This document shows positions 16,793 to 25,203 of a DNA stretch of 64,000 nucleotides, piece by piece. The notes under the pieces are model-generated. The model saw nothing but the letters and a program-made list of their open reading frames with translations, did not search any database and was not told the DNA's origin. Position 1 is the stretch's first letter. The number at the start of each line of letters is the position of its first letter. Made by a program: the position numbers and the translations under genes. The DNA is from Candidatus Woesearchaeota archaeon (GTDB taxonomy: Archaea > Nanobdellota > Nanobdellia > Woesearchaeales > ARS49), in the NCBI GenBank assembly GCA_019322895.1, contig JAHWHZ010000001.1, positions 124,001 through 188,000 of the forward strand, written 5' to 3'.

Positions 16793-17267
16793 TCCAAGAC
16801 AGACTGTTCTTGTCAGCTGCAGGGGCCCTGCAAAACTATTGGGTGTTGAAGAGGATATAAATGATATCTTTCCTCTTGACTGGCATTCTCCTGCTTCTTA
16901 CGAGCCAAGGATGTATCTTATACTTGTCAGTAAGAAAGCTCCTGCTTTGGAAAGGATAAGAAGTTCTCAGGCTTTTGTGGTGAATTTCATGCCATTTGAT
17001 TTGATTGATAAGATCATAGCCTGCGGCAAAGAATTCAAGAAAGACGAGTTCAAGCAGGTCGGACTAACTGAAGCAAAATCTGAAAAGCTGATAGACTGCC
17101 CAAGAATCAAGGAAGCGATTGCCTGGCTTGAATGCGAGGTAAGGAATGAGATTGACGCAGGCGACCACGTATTGTTCTTAGGAAGAGTAATGCATGCAGA
17201 ATTTAGCAAAGAAACAAAAAGGCCTTTTCACATTGATGGAGAGTTGTATACAACTACTTTGAACTAG
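16776..17267 (+). CDS. Flavin-reductase-like FMN-binding protein
   Basis: Protein of 163 residues resembling the split-barrel FMN-binding flavin reductase family. The N-terminal strand TVLVSCRG is followed by MYLILVSKKA, then SQAFVVNFMPFD (the usual FVVN motif) and an HVLFLGRVMHAEF strand near the C-terminus. These proteins bind FMN as dimers and often reduce flavins. It starts inside the end of the membrane-protein gene (17-nt overlap), which indicates translational coupling. After its stop, TCGC at 17280-17283 can pair with GCGA at 17298-17301, a possible weak terminator hairpin. Confidence 0.75.
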   Translation: MVRINNPRQTVLVSCRGPAKLLGVEEDINDIFPLDWHSPASYEPRMYLILVSKKAPALERIRSSQAFVVNFMPFDLIDKIIACGKEFKKDEFKQVGLTEAKSEKLIDCPRIKEAIAWLECEVRNEIDAGDHVLFLGRVMHAEFSKETKRPFHIDGELYTTTLN

Positions 17268-17343
17268 TATTCTCTAACTCGCGCAACATTGTGAAGGCGA
17301 GAGAAGGGCAAAATTAATATACCCCGTACACTAACTTCTGCGA

Positions 17344-17727
17344 ATGGACCCTGAAACTGCTCAAAAGATAAACAAATTAGCTCAGAACCTGAAAGAGCTT
17401 CACATGGCAGCAACAATGGAAGAGGCCACTGAAAGAGCAAAGGAAATAATTCTAGGAAACCAGGATACCAACAATAAAAGTATTCAAGAGCTTATGAAAG
17501 AAGTGGATGAAGAGAAAAAAGAGCTCAAGAAAGAGACAGAAGAGCTGAAAGAGCTGGAAAAGGATATTAAGGAAGTAAAAAAGATTCAGGAAAAAGATGA
17601 GGAATTGCAGGAAATGCAGACAGAGATGATTCAAAAGACAGAGAAAGATTTAGAGGAAGCTAAGAAAGAGACAGATCTTGTGAAAGAGAACATCAAAGTG
17701 GCTGAAAAAGTGCAGGAAGAAGAGTAA
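17344..17727 (+). CDS. Charged coiled-coil protein
   Basis: Protein of 127 residues. About 45 N-terminal residues form ordinary helices (AQKINKLAQNLKELHM). The remainder is an uninterrupted Lys/Glu coiled coil (KKELKKETEELKELEKDIK). No other domain is seen. A TATA-like AATTAATATACC lies about 27 nt upstream. It is probably a structural or scaffold protein and is followed by a small membrane protein. Confidence 0.65.
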   Translation: MDPETAQKINKLAQNLKELHMAATMEEATERAKEIILGNQDTNNKSIQELMKEVDEEKKELKKETEELKELEKDIKEVKKIQEKDEELQEMQTEMIQKTEKDLEEAKKETDLVKENIKVAEKVQEEE

Positions 17728-17759
17728 AGTTTATATATAGCACAATCAAAAAAAGCACC

Positions 17760-17993
17760 ATGGAAAAGCTGAAAAAGTTTCCGACAACATGGGTTATTGG
17801 ATCAATAGCACTGGCAGTGTTATTAGCTATCTTTCTTATAAGAAAAGCAACAATCACAGGCAATGTCGCGACAGGAGGAACAGCCAGTTCCTTGGCAATA
17901 TCCCCTATTTCTGCAGGGATGATCACAGTGGTTGCAGTGTCTGCGCTTATCTTGATAGTGATATTCGCAGGAATAGGAAAAAAAGAGCATTAG
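17760..17993 (+). CDS. Small two-helix membrane protein
   Basis: Protein of 77 residues with two transmembrane helices (WVIGSIALAVLLAIFLI and GMITVVAVSALILIVIFAGI). The Gly/Ala/Ser-rich linker between them resembles a second signal-like region (TGNVATGGTASSLAIS). The C-terminus is short and basic. TATA GTTTATATATAGC lies about 25 nt before the ATG. Function is unknown. Confidence 0.65.
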   Translation: MEKLKKFPTTWVIGSIALAVLLAIFLIRKATITGNVATGGTASSLAISPISAGMITVVAVSALILIVIFAGIGKKEH

Positions 17994-18107
17994 GCTGTTT
18001 TTGCTTAAAATAAAGTATATTCTGCAAAATATATATTAAAATACCATAAGCTTTATATATATTGTGACTACTTTAGACTAATAACACATCATGTGGGGGG
18101 ATAAGTC

Positions 18108-19508
18108 ATGAAAAAACAACACGTACTTATTGTATTGATGCTGCTTATGATAACTTTAGCAGCGGCAAGTGCAAGTGCGCTGCAGATTACAAGCGCAACT
18201 ATTGGAGACGATAACCAAGACCGGGTAAAGAATGTTTCTGTGCAGGTAACTGTAACAAATGATGGAAACACCACGCTAAATGATATCAATCTAGGTAAAA
18301 ATGTAGACTCTAAGTACAATATAAGAATCAATCCTTCCACAATCACAACATTACAAGGTAATGGCGGGTCTACAACTGTAACTGTCACCGGCGATATCCC
18401 TCTAGACTTTAGCGCAATTGATACAGACGATAATTCAAATGATTATATGGAAGCAGTCGCTCTTAAGATTGGAACAATAACTGCCAGCGCAACAGGAGCA
18501 ACACCAGCAACAGCTGACCTGAAGATGCAGGCAGTTAACCAGCTGGAGCTTAAGAAAGCAACTCTTGAATGCGGCGACACATCAAAAAGAATCAAAGATG
18601 GAACTGATTTTGAAGACCTGAAGCCAGACACAAGCTGCTCAATCCTTGTTGAAGTTGAGAACAAGTTTGATGACAAGGACAGTGATGATGACAAGACAGG
18701 AGATATTGACTTTGACGAGGCAGATGTAGAGATATTAGTTGATGATTCTGACTTTGATGTAGACGAGTCTGACTCAGTTGATCCAGATCCAGACGATACT
18801 GATGAAGTCACTTTAGACTTTGATATTGATGAAGATGTCAGCGATGGAAGCTATGATTTGATCATAAGAGTCATCGGCCAGGATGATAATGGAGCTTGGC
18901 ACGGCGAGCAGTGGAAAGCTGACCTGAGAATTGACAGATTAAAGCACGACCTTCAGATAAAGAATGCTGCTATGAATCCAACAAAGATGGACTGCAAAGG
19001 CGGACAAGTGAAGGTTGATGCAAAGATAATCAATCTAGGCAAGAGAGACGAGGATGATGTTGTTGTTGAATTGACAATACCAGACCTTGACTTGACAACA
19101 AAGAAATCAGGAATAGAGCTTGATGAAGATGACTACACACGACTTTCATTTGTTTTGACAGTGCCTGAAGATGTTGATGAAGGAGTCTACCTGGTTAACC
19201 TGAACACATACTTTGACGGAATTGCACCAAGCAATACAAAGGTATTCAACCTTGCTGTTGAGGCATGTGAAGTAGAAGAACCAGAACCTACAACAACCAC
19301 AACAACTACAACTGTTACAACAACTCCAACAGAGCCTGCTGATACCACACCAGCAGCAACCGCACCAAGTGCAAGAGTAAGAACCACATCTGAAAAGAGC
19401 GGTTTCTGGGACTCAAGCTCTTACTTGTGGATACTTGGAGTACTGATTGCAGCGATTGTTATCATAATAATCGTGCTGATTGTTGTTTTGGTTAAAAAGC
19501 CTAGATAA
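18108..19508 (+). CDS. Surface protein with acidic beta domains, Thr-rich stalk and C-terminal TM helix
   Basis: Protein of 466 residues. It has a signal peptide (about 1-25) and NEW3/CARDB-like beta domains (VKNVSVQVTVTNDGNTTL; HDLQIKNAAMNPTKM). A strongly acidic Asp-rich stretch (about 185-250) may bind calcium. A Thr-rich, probably glycosylated stalk follows at about 388-420, then a transmembrane helix and a short basic tail (VLVKKPR). TATA CTTTATATATATT lies at about 18050-18063 and a strong ribosome site (GGGGGG) precedes the ATG. The downstream T-rich stretch (19513-19540) is a probable terminator. Confidence 0.75.
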   Translation: MKKQHVLIVLMLLMITLAAASASALQITSATIGDDNQDRVKNVSVQVTVTNDGNTTLNDINLGKNVDSKYNIRINPSTITTLQGNGGSTTVTVTGDIPLDFSAIDTDDNSNDYMEAVALKIGTITASATGATPATADLKMQAVNQLELKKATLECGDTSKRIKDGTDFEDLKPDTSCSILVEVENKFDDKDSDDDKTGDIDFDEADVEILVDDSDFDVDESDSVDPDPDDTDEVTLDFDIDEDVSDGSYDLIIRVIGQDDNGAWHGEQWKADLRIDRLKHDLQIKNAAMNPTKMDCKGGQVKVDAKIINLGKRDEDDVVVELTIPDLDLTTKKSGIELDEDDYTRLSFVLTVPEDVDEGVYLVNLNTYFDGIAPSNTKVFNLAVEACEVEEPEPTTTTTTTTVTTTPTEPADTTPAATAPSARVRTTSEKSGFWDSSSYLWILGVLIAAIVIIIIVLIVVLVKKPR

Positions 19509-19549
19509 GGCTTGATTTTTATTTTTTCTTTAATATTCTTGTTTCTTGC

Positions 19550-19578
19550 AACAGCTTTTTAAATCGAGAATAGCTGTT
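19550..19578. promoter_or_regulatory. Inverted repeat AACAGCT...AGCTGTT bracketing the TATA box of the glycosyltransferase gene
   Basis: The arms AACAGCT (19550-19556) and AGCTGTT (19572-19578) are perfect inverted copies separated by 15 nt that contain the TATA-like TTTTTAAAT. The ATG of the next gene is at 19587. Placement of a dyad over the TATA region is typical for archaeal repressor sites, but no cognate regulator is identified. Confidence 0.45.
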
Positions 19579-19586
19579 AGCCCTTG

Positions 19587-20357
19587 ATGAAGAAGAAAAT
19601 AGCATTAGTGCTGCCGGCATTTAATGAAGAAAAAGGCATTGCAAGCTCTTTGCTAAACATAAGAGCAGGCATCTGCGAGTTTCCACAGCATGACTTCAAA
19701 TTATTTCCAATCGATGATGCAAGTTCTGACAATACGTATGAAGCAATCCAGCATTGGGGGCGCGTGTATGAGTTGAAACTGCGGCCTTTCAAGAACCAGC
19801 AGAATATGGGTGTTGCTCAGTCCTTGAAAAAGATGTACAAAATCATAGCCAAAACAGATGTTGATTTCATAATCAAGACAGACCTTGATTCTGATTTCAA
19901 TCAAAGGATTGTCTTGGAAGAGCTTGTTCCTTATTGTGATACAGATGAGAAGATTGTTGCAGGAGTGCGGTGGCGGGAAATCACTCCAGAAGAAAATGCA
20001 TACGAGGTTGAAAGAAGGAATGACATCCTGAAGATACTCGAGGAAGAATTAGGCGTAACTGAACTAGATCCTCCTTCTGTTGGAAGCCAGTTCTACAGCA
20101 GAGGCCATCTTGAGACCTTGCTTGAACAGCCGATGGTCCAGGCATATGATAAAAGATGGGGTTTTGAATTGCTTTTAGATCTGGTTTCTGCAAAGATTGG
20201 GGTAAAAGCTCCTGTTGTGCGCATTGAAAAAGGCCAATATGACCCTGCAAGAAGACCGCCAGAAAAAGTAGACGGCCAATATAATGCATATATTGAGATA
20301 GTGGCTGCCTTGATAGGCAAGGCACCGCAAGAATTGTCTAAATTATACAATAAATAA
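19587..20357 (+). CDS. Glycosyltransferase family 2
   Basis: Protein of 256 residues starting at ATG 19587; a TTG directly upstream is less likely. The GT-A fold signature is clear: IALVLPAFNEEKGI, then FPIDDASSDNT (nucleotide-binding Asp) and IIKTDLDSDF (the DxD-type metal site). No transmembrane helix follows, so it is a soluble or peripheral enzyme transferring a sugar from an NDP-sugar. The acceptor is unknown; the neighbouring surface proteins make protein or lipid glycosylation reasonable. Confidence 0.85.
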   Translation: MKKKIALVLPAFNEEKGIASSLLNIRAGICEFPQHDFKLFPIDDASSDNTYEAIQHWGRVYELKLRPFKNQQNMGVAQSLKKMYKIIAKTDVDFIIKTDLDSDFNQRIVLEELVPYCDTDEKIVAGVRWREITPEENAYEVERRNDILKILEEELGVTELDPPSVGSQFYSRGHLETLLEQPMVQAYDKRWGFELLLDLVSAKIGVKAPVVRIEKGQYDPARRPPEKVDGQYNAYIEIVAALIGKAPQELSKLYNK

Positions 20358-20405
20358 TTCCGAAATTCTCGCAAATCTTCTGATTCTTATCAATAAAACC
20401 CAGAA

Positions 20406-20489
20406 TTTTTTCAATCTAAGCAAAAATATTTCATTTTTGCAAAAATATTTCCGGCTTTTTCTCAGAAACTGATTTTAAGATTGAAAAAA
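20406..20489. repeat. Intergenic inverted repeat with nested direct repeats
   Basis: TTTTTTCAATCT at 20406-20417 is the exact complement of AGATTGAAAAAA at 20478-20489. Between the arms a 13-nt sequence GCAAAAATATTTC occurs twice (20420-20432 and 20439-20451). This lies downstream of the glycosyltransferase stop and could act as a transcription end region, since the right arm is followed by an A-rich run. No coding potential is seen between 20358 and 20654. Confidence 0.5.
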
Positions 20490-20554
20490 AGAAAAAAACC
20501 AAGGTCGCATAACCGCAACCCTCCACCAAGGTATCTGTAATAAGGCGTTACAGG

Positions 20555-20646
20555 TATATAAAGTTTGCTTGAAAAGAAAAACGGCCCCTAACGGCCGGAA
20601 TAAGATTGAGTCCCTAATGAAAGAGAGGGAATCAAGATATATAAAG
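20555..20646 (+). other. TATA-preceded tRNA-like/leader segment upstream of tRNA-Leu
   Basis: A TATA box (TATATAAAG, 20555-20563) is followed by two hairpins: GGCC-CCTAAC-GGCC (20583-20596) and TTGA-G-TCCCT paired with AGGGA-A-TCAA (20606-20635). It shares CCTAACGG and TTGAGTCCCT, in the same order, with the D-loop and anticodon region of the adjacent tRNA. A second TATATAAAG follows at 20638-20646. It may be a decayed duplicate of the tRNA, or a structured leader, since a start 25 nt after the first TATA falls at 20583-20588. Confidence 0.45.
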
Positions 20647-20654
20647 TTTACTAT

Positions 20655-20750
20655 GCCGCGGTCTCCTAACGGTATGGAGCGAGGTTGAGTCCCTCGGCCT
20701 GAAAAGGCATCCGGGTTCGACACCTGCGGGCGAAAATCCCGGCCGCGGCG
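20655..20750 (+). tRNA. Type II tRNA, probable tRNA-Leu(GAG), with 15-nt T-loop intron
   Basis: Acceptor GCCGCGG/CCGCGGC, D-loop AACGGTA with G18-G19, anticodon stem CGAGG/CCTCG with loop TTGAGTC (anticodon GAG), and a long variable arm GCCT-GAAA-AGGC. The T-stem CCGGG/CCCGG encloses TTCGA, then 15 extra nt (20721-20735), then AT. Removing the insert gives TTCGAAT. TTCG can pair with CGAA inside the insert, leaving 3-nt bulges at both cuts. Oddities: U at position 37, and G rather than A as the discriminator base, which is more typical of tRNA-Ser. It may be poorly functional. Confidence 0.65.
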
Positions 20751-20772
20751 CACAATCAAATGAGGTGAAAAA

Positions 20773-21936
20773 ATGAAAAAACACTTGCTCACATTTTTGC
20801 TGGCATTGATCATACTCCCAAACTTTGCATCAGCTGTCTACATCAATCAAGTATTGTATGATCCTGAAGGAAGCGAGACTTCTTCTGAAGCTATCGAGTT
20901 CTACAACCCTCAACCCCATGATGTCGACATCTCTGGCTGGATCATTGCTACAGAGACTTCTTTGAAAGATGCAGTGATTCCAGCCAACTCTATTATCAAG
21001 GCAAAAGGATATTACTTGATTGCAGATACTGGTTGGAATAGTTCTGGATGGAGAGCTGCTGACCATGAAGAAAAAATAACGATGAATAATGATAACAGCG
21101 GAATTGCATTAAAGGATGCCGATGAAACTGTCATTGATGCTGTTGGCTGGGGAAAAAGTTCAGAAATAAAAAACAATTTGTATGCAGGAACTCCTGCAAA
21201 TGACGTTAAAGAAGGAAAGGTTTTGCTGAGAAAAAAAGACACTGGCAATAATTCTCTTGATTTTATTGAGGCAGAGCCGGATTTTGCTGACCTTAATTCA
21301 ATCAAGATTATTGCCAATGTCACTAATTCAACTGGAAATGTTTCTACGGCGCAGATTGATGAAGATGACGATTCAGAGCGAGAAGGAATTCAGATTAGGC
21401 CTGTGGGCGGCGGCAAACGCAGGGTTAAGGTTGTTGCAACTGCTTCTGAGGAAGTGACTGCAACATTCCTTAACCAAACTATTGTCCTGGAAGAAACAAG
21501 CAATAATACTTATGAAGGCTTTGTAGAAGTGGATTATGACTTAGAGCCGGGCAATTATTCAATAAATATTGCTGGATACAAGATTTTCTTTGAATATCTG
21601 GAGCTATTGGATTTCACAGTCACTGCAAATAAAGTGCAGTTCATTGCTTTGCCAGGCAAAGATACTGCTGCAGAGACAAATGCAGTGATAAAAAACACAG
21701 GCAATGTTGACTTGAATCTTTACCTTGAAGCCAATGATTTAAAATTTGCAGATAACAGCATTGATGCAGATAATATCAAGATAAGCACTGACAAGGAGAA
21801 CTTTGGAGCTCTGGATGAGACATTTGTTTTGAACCCAGGAGAAGAGTTGAGTCTTTACTTCAGCTTGTTTGTTCCTGCAAAAACACAGCTTGGAAGCTAT
21901 TATTCAATTGTTTCATTAAAGGCTGAGAAGGTTTAA
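20773..21936 (+). CDS. Secreted lamin-tail-domain (LTD) protein
   Basis: Protein of 387 residues with a signal peptide (about 1-20). The lamin-tail fold is at about 21-150: VYINQVLYDPEGSE, EAIEFYNPQPHDVDISGW and KGYYLIADTGW, ending with VIDAVGWGKS. The second half consists of beta-sandwich segments resembling NEW3-type domains. No C-terminal membrane anchor is present, so it is probably secreted or held in the S-layer. A good ribosome site (GAGGTG) lies just before the ATG. It is convergent with the next gene, with a 4-nt overlap of the stops. Confidence 0.8.
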   Translation: MKKHLLTFLLALIILPNFASAVYINQVLYDPEGSETSSEAIEFYNPQPHDVDISGWIIATETSLKDAVIPANSIIKAKGYYLIADTGWNSSGWRAADHEEKITMNNDNSGIALKDADETVIDAVGWGKSSEIKNNLYAGTPANDVKEGKVLLRKKDTGNNSLDFIEAEPDFADLNSIKIIANVTNSTGNVSTAQIDEDDDSEREGIQIRPVGGGKRRVKVVATASEEVTATFLNQTIVLEETSNNTYEGFVEVDYDLEPGNYSINIAGYKIFFEYLELLDFTVTANKVQFIALPGKDTAAETNAVIKNTGNVDLNLYLEANDLKFADNSIDADNIKISTDKENFGALDETFVLNPGEELSLYFSLFVPAKTQLGSYYSIVSLKAEKV

Positions 21937-23699
21937 TCCTCTTTCAATCTTTTGAAATAGTCTTCCCACTCTTGGTCAGAGAATTCTTTATCTTCTTTTG
22001 TTTTTTTCTTGAATTTGCTGCCTACTTTTTCTTTTGCAAACCTGTGGACGTGGCCTCTTATCTTTGCATTAGAATAAGCAAGTGTTCCAAGTCCTAGGAG
22101 GAATAATACCAAGGCTATCCAGGTTGTCGGGCCTCCAAGGCCTACTGCAGAGCCTGTTATTTGGTTGCCTGGCTTGCTTAAGATTTGGTCAATCACTTCT
22201 TCTGGAGTTTGCTCTTCTTCAGGAGCTTCCATTGTTCCTGCATCTTCTGTTACAATAGGTTCTGGCTCTGGTTCAGGCTCTTCTATCTCCATTGTTCCTG
22301 CATCTTCTGTCTCTTCCTCATAACCGCCCCAGTCTGCGCCCCATCCGCTGGAGTGGCTTACAGGGCTTGTAACTGTTAATTTCTTGGTTTCTGAATAAAT
22401 ATAACCGCTGTTAGCATAAACTCTTACGTGGATGTTATAAGTGCCTGTATTCTGCGGAGCATTGAAAGTGTGGCTGAATGAGCCGTTTGTCAAGGTGACA
22501 TTTGTTTCTGCTCCTTTTGCATTAATTGCTACCTTGTTTTCTGGAATGTCAGAGCCGTTGGCAAGCTTTACTGTTCCGCTTACCTGAATAGCTCTTCCTG
22601 GTTTTGCATTGCTTGGCTTTAAGGTAAATGTGATGTCATAGACAGGAACCAATGTGAAATTAGTGATTACAGAGCTGTTGATATTTCCTTTTGTGTCATT
22701 TGCAACAAATCTCACAGTGTATGTGCCTTCTAAGGCGTTTGTAAATGTGTTTGCATAGGTGTCGCTTCCTCCAGCTTGATTTAGTGCCAATATTGTTGTT
22801 GTTCCGTCAGGATAAGTGATGTTTGCATACACTTCATCTACTGCAGTTTCATTGTCTGTGACATTTGCAGATATATCAACTGTGTCTGTCACAAGATAAA
22901 CATCATCTGCCGGTTTCACGCCAAATACTGATGGAGGAATTCCTGTGAAATATATCTTGCCTGCTTCTGTTGCAGTTCCGCCGACATTGTTTGCTGCTGT
23001 TACAACATAGCAGGCATAGTTTCCTTCATTAAAGCTTGAGAAATCCGCAGTTCCGTTGCAGTTGTTTCCTGAGCAATTCAATGTGATTGTCGTGGCAGCT
23101 CCTGTGCAGTTTGTGCTGTTTGCTGTGCAATTGCAGTATGTGTAATTAACTGTTGCAATCTGAGACTCATTTTCTTGTATGTTTGCAGTAATCAATCTGT
23201 TTGCATTATTTGAAGGAATGCCTGTGCCATTTGCAGGGTTTATGCTTATTATGTTTGGCGGTGTTGTGTCGTCTAATATAGTTATTGTGTGGTTTTCTGA
23301 AGCAGCACTGTTGTCTTCATTGATTTTAGTTACAATTAAAGTAGTGTTTGTATCTGTAAGCACAGGAAATATAAATGCGCTAAATTCAAAGACGTCATTT
23401 TTACTAATTGTATTAACGGTTCCATTAAACCAACGTATATACGTTGCATTATGATTCTCTCGCCAAGTAGTTAGAGGTAATAGAACAACATTTGTTACAT
23501 TTACCTTAGAGAGAGTTACATGAATTTCTTTAATTTTTTGACTTTGATTATAATTATTTATTGATATTTCAAAAGCTTGATCTGCCCCCTCATAAACCTC
23601 TGCAGGAGAAGGTTCTGCTAATGTTGAAAAATTAAAAGCACTCACACTACTCGCCAAAAGAACTAAGAACACTATTAACATCAACCCTCTTTTTTGCAT
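21933..23699 (-). CDS. Membrane-anchored surface protein with Ig-like repeats
   Basis: Protein of 588 residues. After a signal peptide (about 1-21) come at least four beta-sandwich units (TTPPNIISINPANGTGI; IPPSVFGVKPADDVYLVTD) with many N-glycosylation sequons (NxT). An acidic linker follows (EEEQTPEEV and an EPEPEPEP tract), then a transmembrane helix (TWIALVLFLLGLGTLAY) and a charged cytoplasmic tail. The EDAGTME segment occurs twice in the linker. A surface structural or adhesion role is likely. The promoter is probably GTATATAAAC at 23721-23731. Confidence 0.75.
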   Translation of the reverse strand: MQKRGLMLIVFLVLLASSVSAFNFSTLAEPSPAEVYEGADQAFEISINNYNQSQKIKEIHVTLSKVNVTNVVLLPLTTWRENHNATYIRWFNGTVNTISKNDVFEFSAFIFPVLTDTNTTLIVTKINEDNSAASENHTITILDDTTPPNIISINPANGTGIPSNNANRLITANIQENESQIATVNYTYCNCTANSTNCTGAATTITLNCSGNNCNGTADFSSFNEGNYACYVVTAANNVGGTATEAGKIYFTGIPPSVFGVKPADDVYLVTDTVDISANVTDNETAVDEVYANITYPDGTTTILALNQAGGSDTYANTFTNALEGTYTVRFVANDTKGNINSSVITNFTLVPVYDITFTLKPSNAKPGRAIQVSGTVKLANGSDIPENKVAINAKGAETNVTLTNGSFSHTFNAPQNTGTYNIHVRVYANSGYIYSETKKLTVTSPVSHSSGWGADWGGYEEETEDAGTMEIEEPEPEPEPIVTEDAGTMEAPEEEQTPEEVIDQILSKPGNQITGSAVGLGGPTTWIALVLFLLGLGTLAYSNAKIRGHVHRFAKEKVGSKFKKKTKEDKEFSDQEWEDYFKRLKED

Positions 23700-23735
23700 G
23701 AAAATATCACCAATTGAATTAGTATATAAACTTTT

Positions 23736-23873
23736 TTATTTTTTATTCCTAAATCTAACTAAACATGATTGTTTAATCCAGCAATTCTCGCACTGCTTGC
23801 ATTTTTCGTACTTCTCGCCAAAGCAGCGATCAGACTTTAATTTAAGCATCTTCACTCCGTCTATAACACCCAT
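23736..23873 (-). CDS. Cysteine-rich 45-residue protein
   Basis: Short open frame with a start at 23873 and stop TAA. Five cysteines are spaced C-x7-C-x2-C-x2-C-x5-C (Cys17, 25, 28, 31, 37; local sequence KCKQCENCWIKQSC), as expected for a zinc or iron-sulfur knuckle. Two further signals support it as a gene: TTTTAAATAGG on the minus strand at about 23893-23903, 20-30 nt upstream of the ATG, and a short G-rich stretch GGTGAGG in the leader. Function is unknown. Confidence 0.65.
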   Translation of the reverse strand: MGVIDGVKMLKLKSDRCFGEKYEKCKQCENCWIKQSCLVRFRNKK

Positions 23874-23940
23874 CTACATACCTATTGCCTCACCCTATTT
23901 AAAACTTTTCATATTATTCTGCTTAATCACTGTCTTGACA

Positions 23941-24594
23941 CTAAATCAACTGTTTTAACGCAGGAGAAGGGTTTTCCAGCTCTACTCTCAGAGGATTAGG
24001 TATTCCTGCGACGGCAATATCTCTGATAGAATGCACTTTGCAGTCGCATATTGCTTGGCCGTCTTGGTTTACAAACTTGCAGTCAAGAGAGGGTGTGGCA
24101 AACCTGCCGTGCTGTATATAAAAGAATTGGTTTGTTATGCCGTACAAGTCCATGTTATAGAATGTCTTGCGCGTCTCTTTAGGGGTGCGCACAACTGCTT
24201 CTGTGTTGATGCTTATCATGCTGTCAGCGCGGGGATTATCAATAAGAGATGCTCCTTTAATCATGTCAATTGTGCCAAAGTGGCGTATCCTATCTAAAAC
24301 AAAATTGACTGTCGCTGCTCGGCTTGGCCCTTCTGTGTTAAAGCCCACCATCTCATTCGCTGGTGTGCTTATGGTGCTTTCATACAAGCCGTGCGCAATA
24401 TCACCGCAGTCTCCTATTGGAAAGACAACTCCGCCGATGCCAAAGAATTCATGCACTTTGTCTGCAGGCCTATTTGCAGATCCTGCAACGTCTCCTATCA
24501 CAGAACCGCCTGTTATGGATGTGCTGCCTAGAACTATTATCAATAAAATAAATGATTTGATTAAAAGCAATGCTGTGATTAGCTTGTGGTTCAT
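23941..24594 (-). CDS. Secreted hypothetical protein
   Basis: About 217 residues from ATG 24594, preferred because GAGGAAAG directly precedes it. The N-terminus is a hydrophobic signal/anchor (ALLLIKSFILLIIVLG), followed by a soluble exported domain with a few cysteines (GDCGD, LDCKF, AICDCKVHSI) that could form disulfides. The family is not recognised. It follows taw3 on the same strand with an 18-bp gap, and probably shares its transcript. Confidence 0.65.
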   Translation of the reverse strand: MNHKLITALLLIKSFILLIIVLGSTSITGGSVIGDVAGSANRPADKVHEFFGIGGVVFPIGDCGDIAHGLYESTISTPANEMVGFNTEGPSRAATVNFVLDRIRHFGTIDMIKGASLIDNPRADSMISINTEAVVRTPKETRKTFYNMDLYGITNQFFYIQHGRFATPSLDCKFVNQDGQAICDCKVHSIRDIAVAGIPNPLRVELENPSPALKQLI

Positions 24595-24611
24595 CTTTCC
24601 TCTTTTTTGAA

Positions 24612-25172
24612 TTAACAATTCTTAAAAGAATATATAAACTTGTCTATTTTTTCCTTGTTTTTCTCCAGCTTCTTATTGCATTCTTCAACTAAAGAAGCAA
24701 TATATTCGTCAGAAACAATTATTTTTCCATTTTTTGCAAGGATTGTAGAGACATTCTCTGTACTGATTATCTCAACAACAAATCTTTTGTTCACAGAAAT
24801 CATTCCAGTTCTCTTGAATCCAAAATTCTTTGCCAGGTTAACAAGCTTTTCTGCATCTTCAATTGTTTTGCAGCACACGTGCAGTATCATCCCTTCTTCT
24901 TTCAGCCAGACATCTTTATCAGACTTCAAAGAATCCTTTATTTCTTCTATTGTTGCAGGGCCGTGCTTCACCAGCAGCCACTTTGATTCGTCTTTTCTGC
25001 CAGACTCTGGAATCTCTATCACAACAATTCGCCCAGAGCAGGAGCTTGTTGTATAGTATTCTTCTTTAGAATTAATCAAGTCAACTAATTCTTGGATATC
25101 TTCATCTATCTCTCCTTTTTGAGATTTATCAATCTTTCCTAAAACATTCTTTTTGTCTAATTCAAATGTCAT
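24612..25172 (-). CDS. taw3: tRNA wybutosine-synthesis methyltransferase Taw3 (TYW3)
   Basis: Protein of 186 residues. In the wyosine pathway of archaea and eukaryotes Taw3 methylates the modified guanosine at position 37 of tRNA-Phe. The diagnostic SSCSGRI is at about 43-49 (EYYTTSSCSGRIVV). Also present are WLLVKHGP and the MILHVCCKTIEDAEKL segment that helps form the SAM/substrate site. Length is as expected for the family. No other wyosine gene is nearby. Confidence 0.9.
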   Translation of the reverse strand: MTFELDKKNVLGKIDKSQKGEIDEDIQELVDLINSKEEYYTTSSCSGRIVVIEIPESGRKDESKWLLVKHGPATIEEIKDSLKSDKDVWLKEEGMILHVCCKTIEDAEKLVNLAKNFGFKRTGMISVNKRFVVEIISTENVSTILAKNGKIIVSDEYIASLVEECNKKLEKNKEKIDKFIYSFKNC

Positions 25173-25203
25173 AAGGATTGATAGAAAAAGATTCTTTAAA
25201 AAA

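Noticed and set aside
20420..20451. Two 13-nt direct repeats considered as a CRISPR remnant
   Set aside because: Only two copies, 6 nt apart, A/T rich, within a larger inverted repeat and no cas genes in the window.
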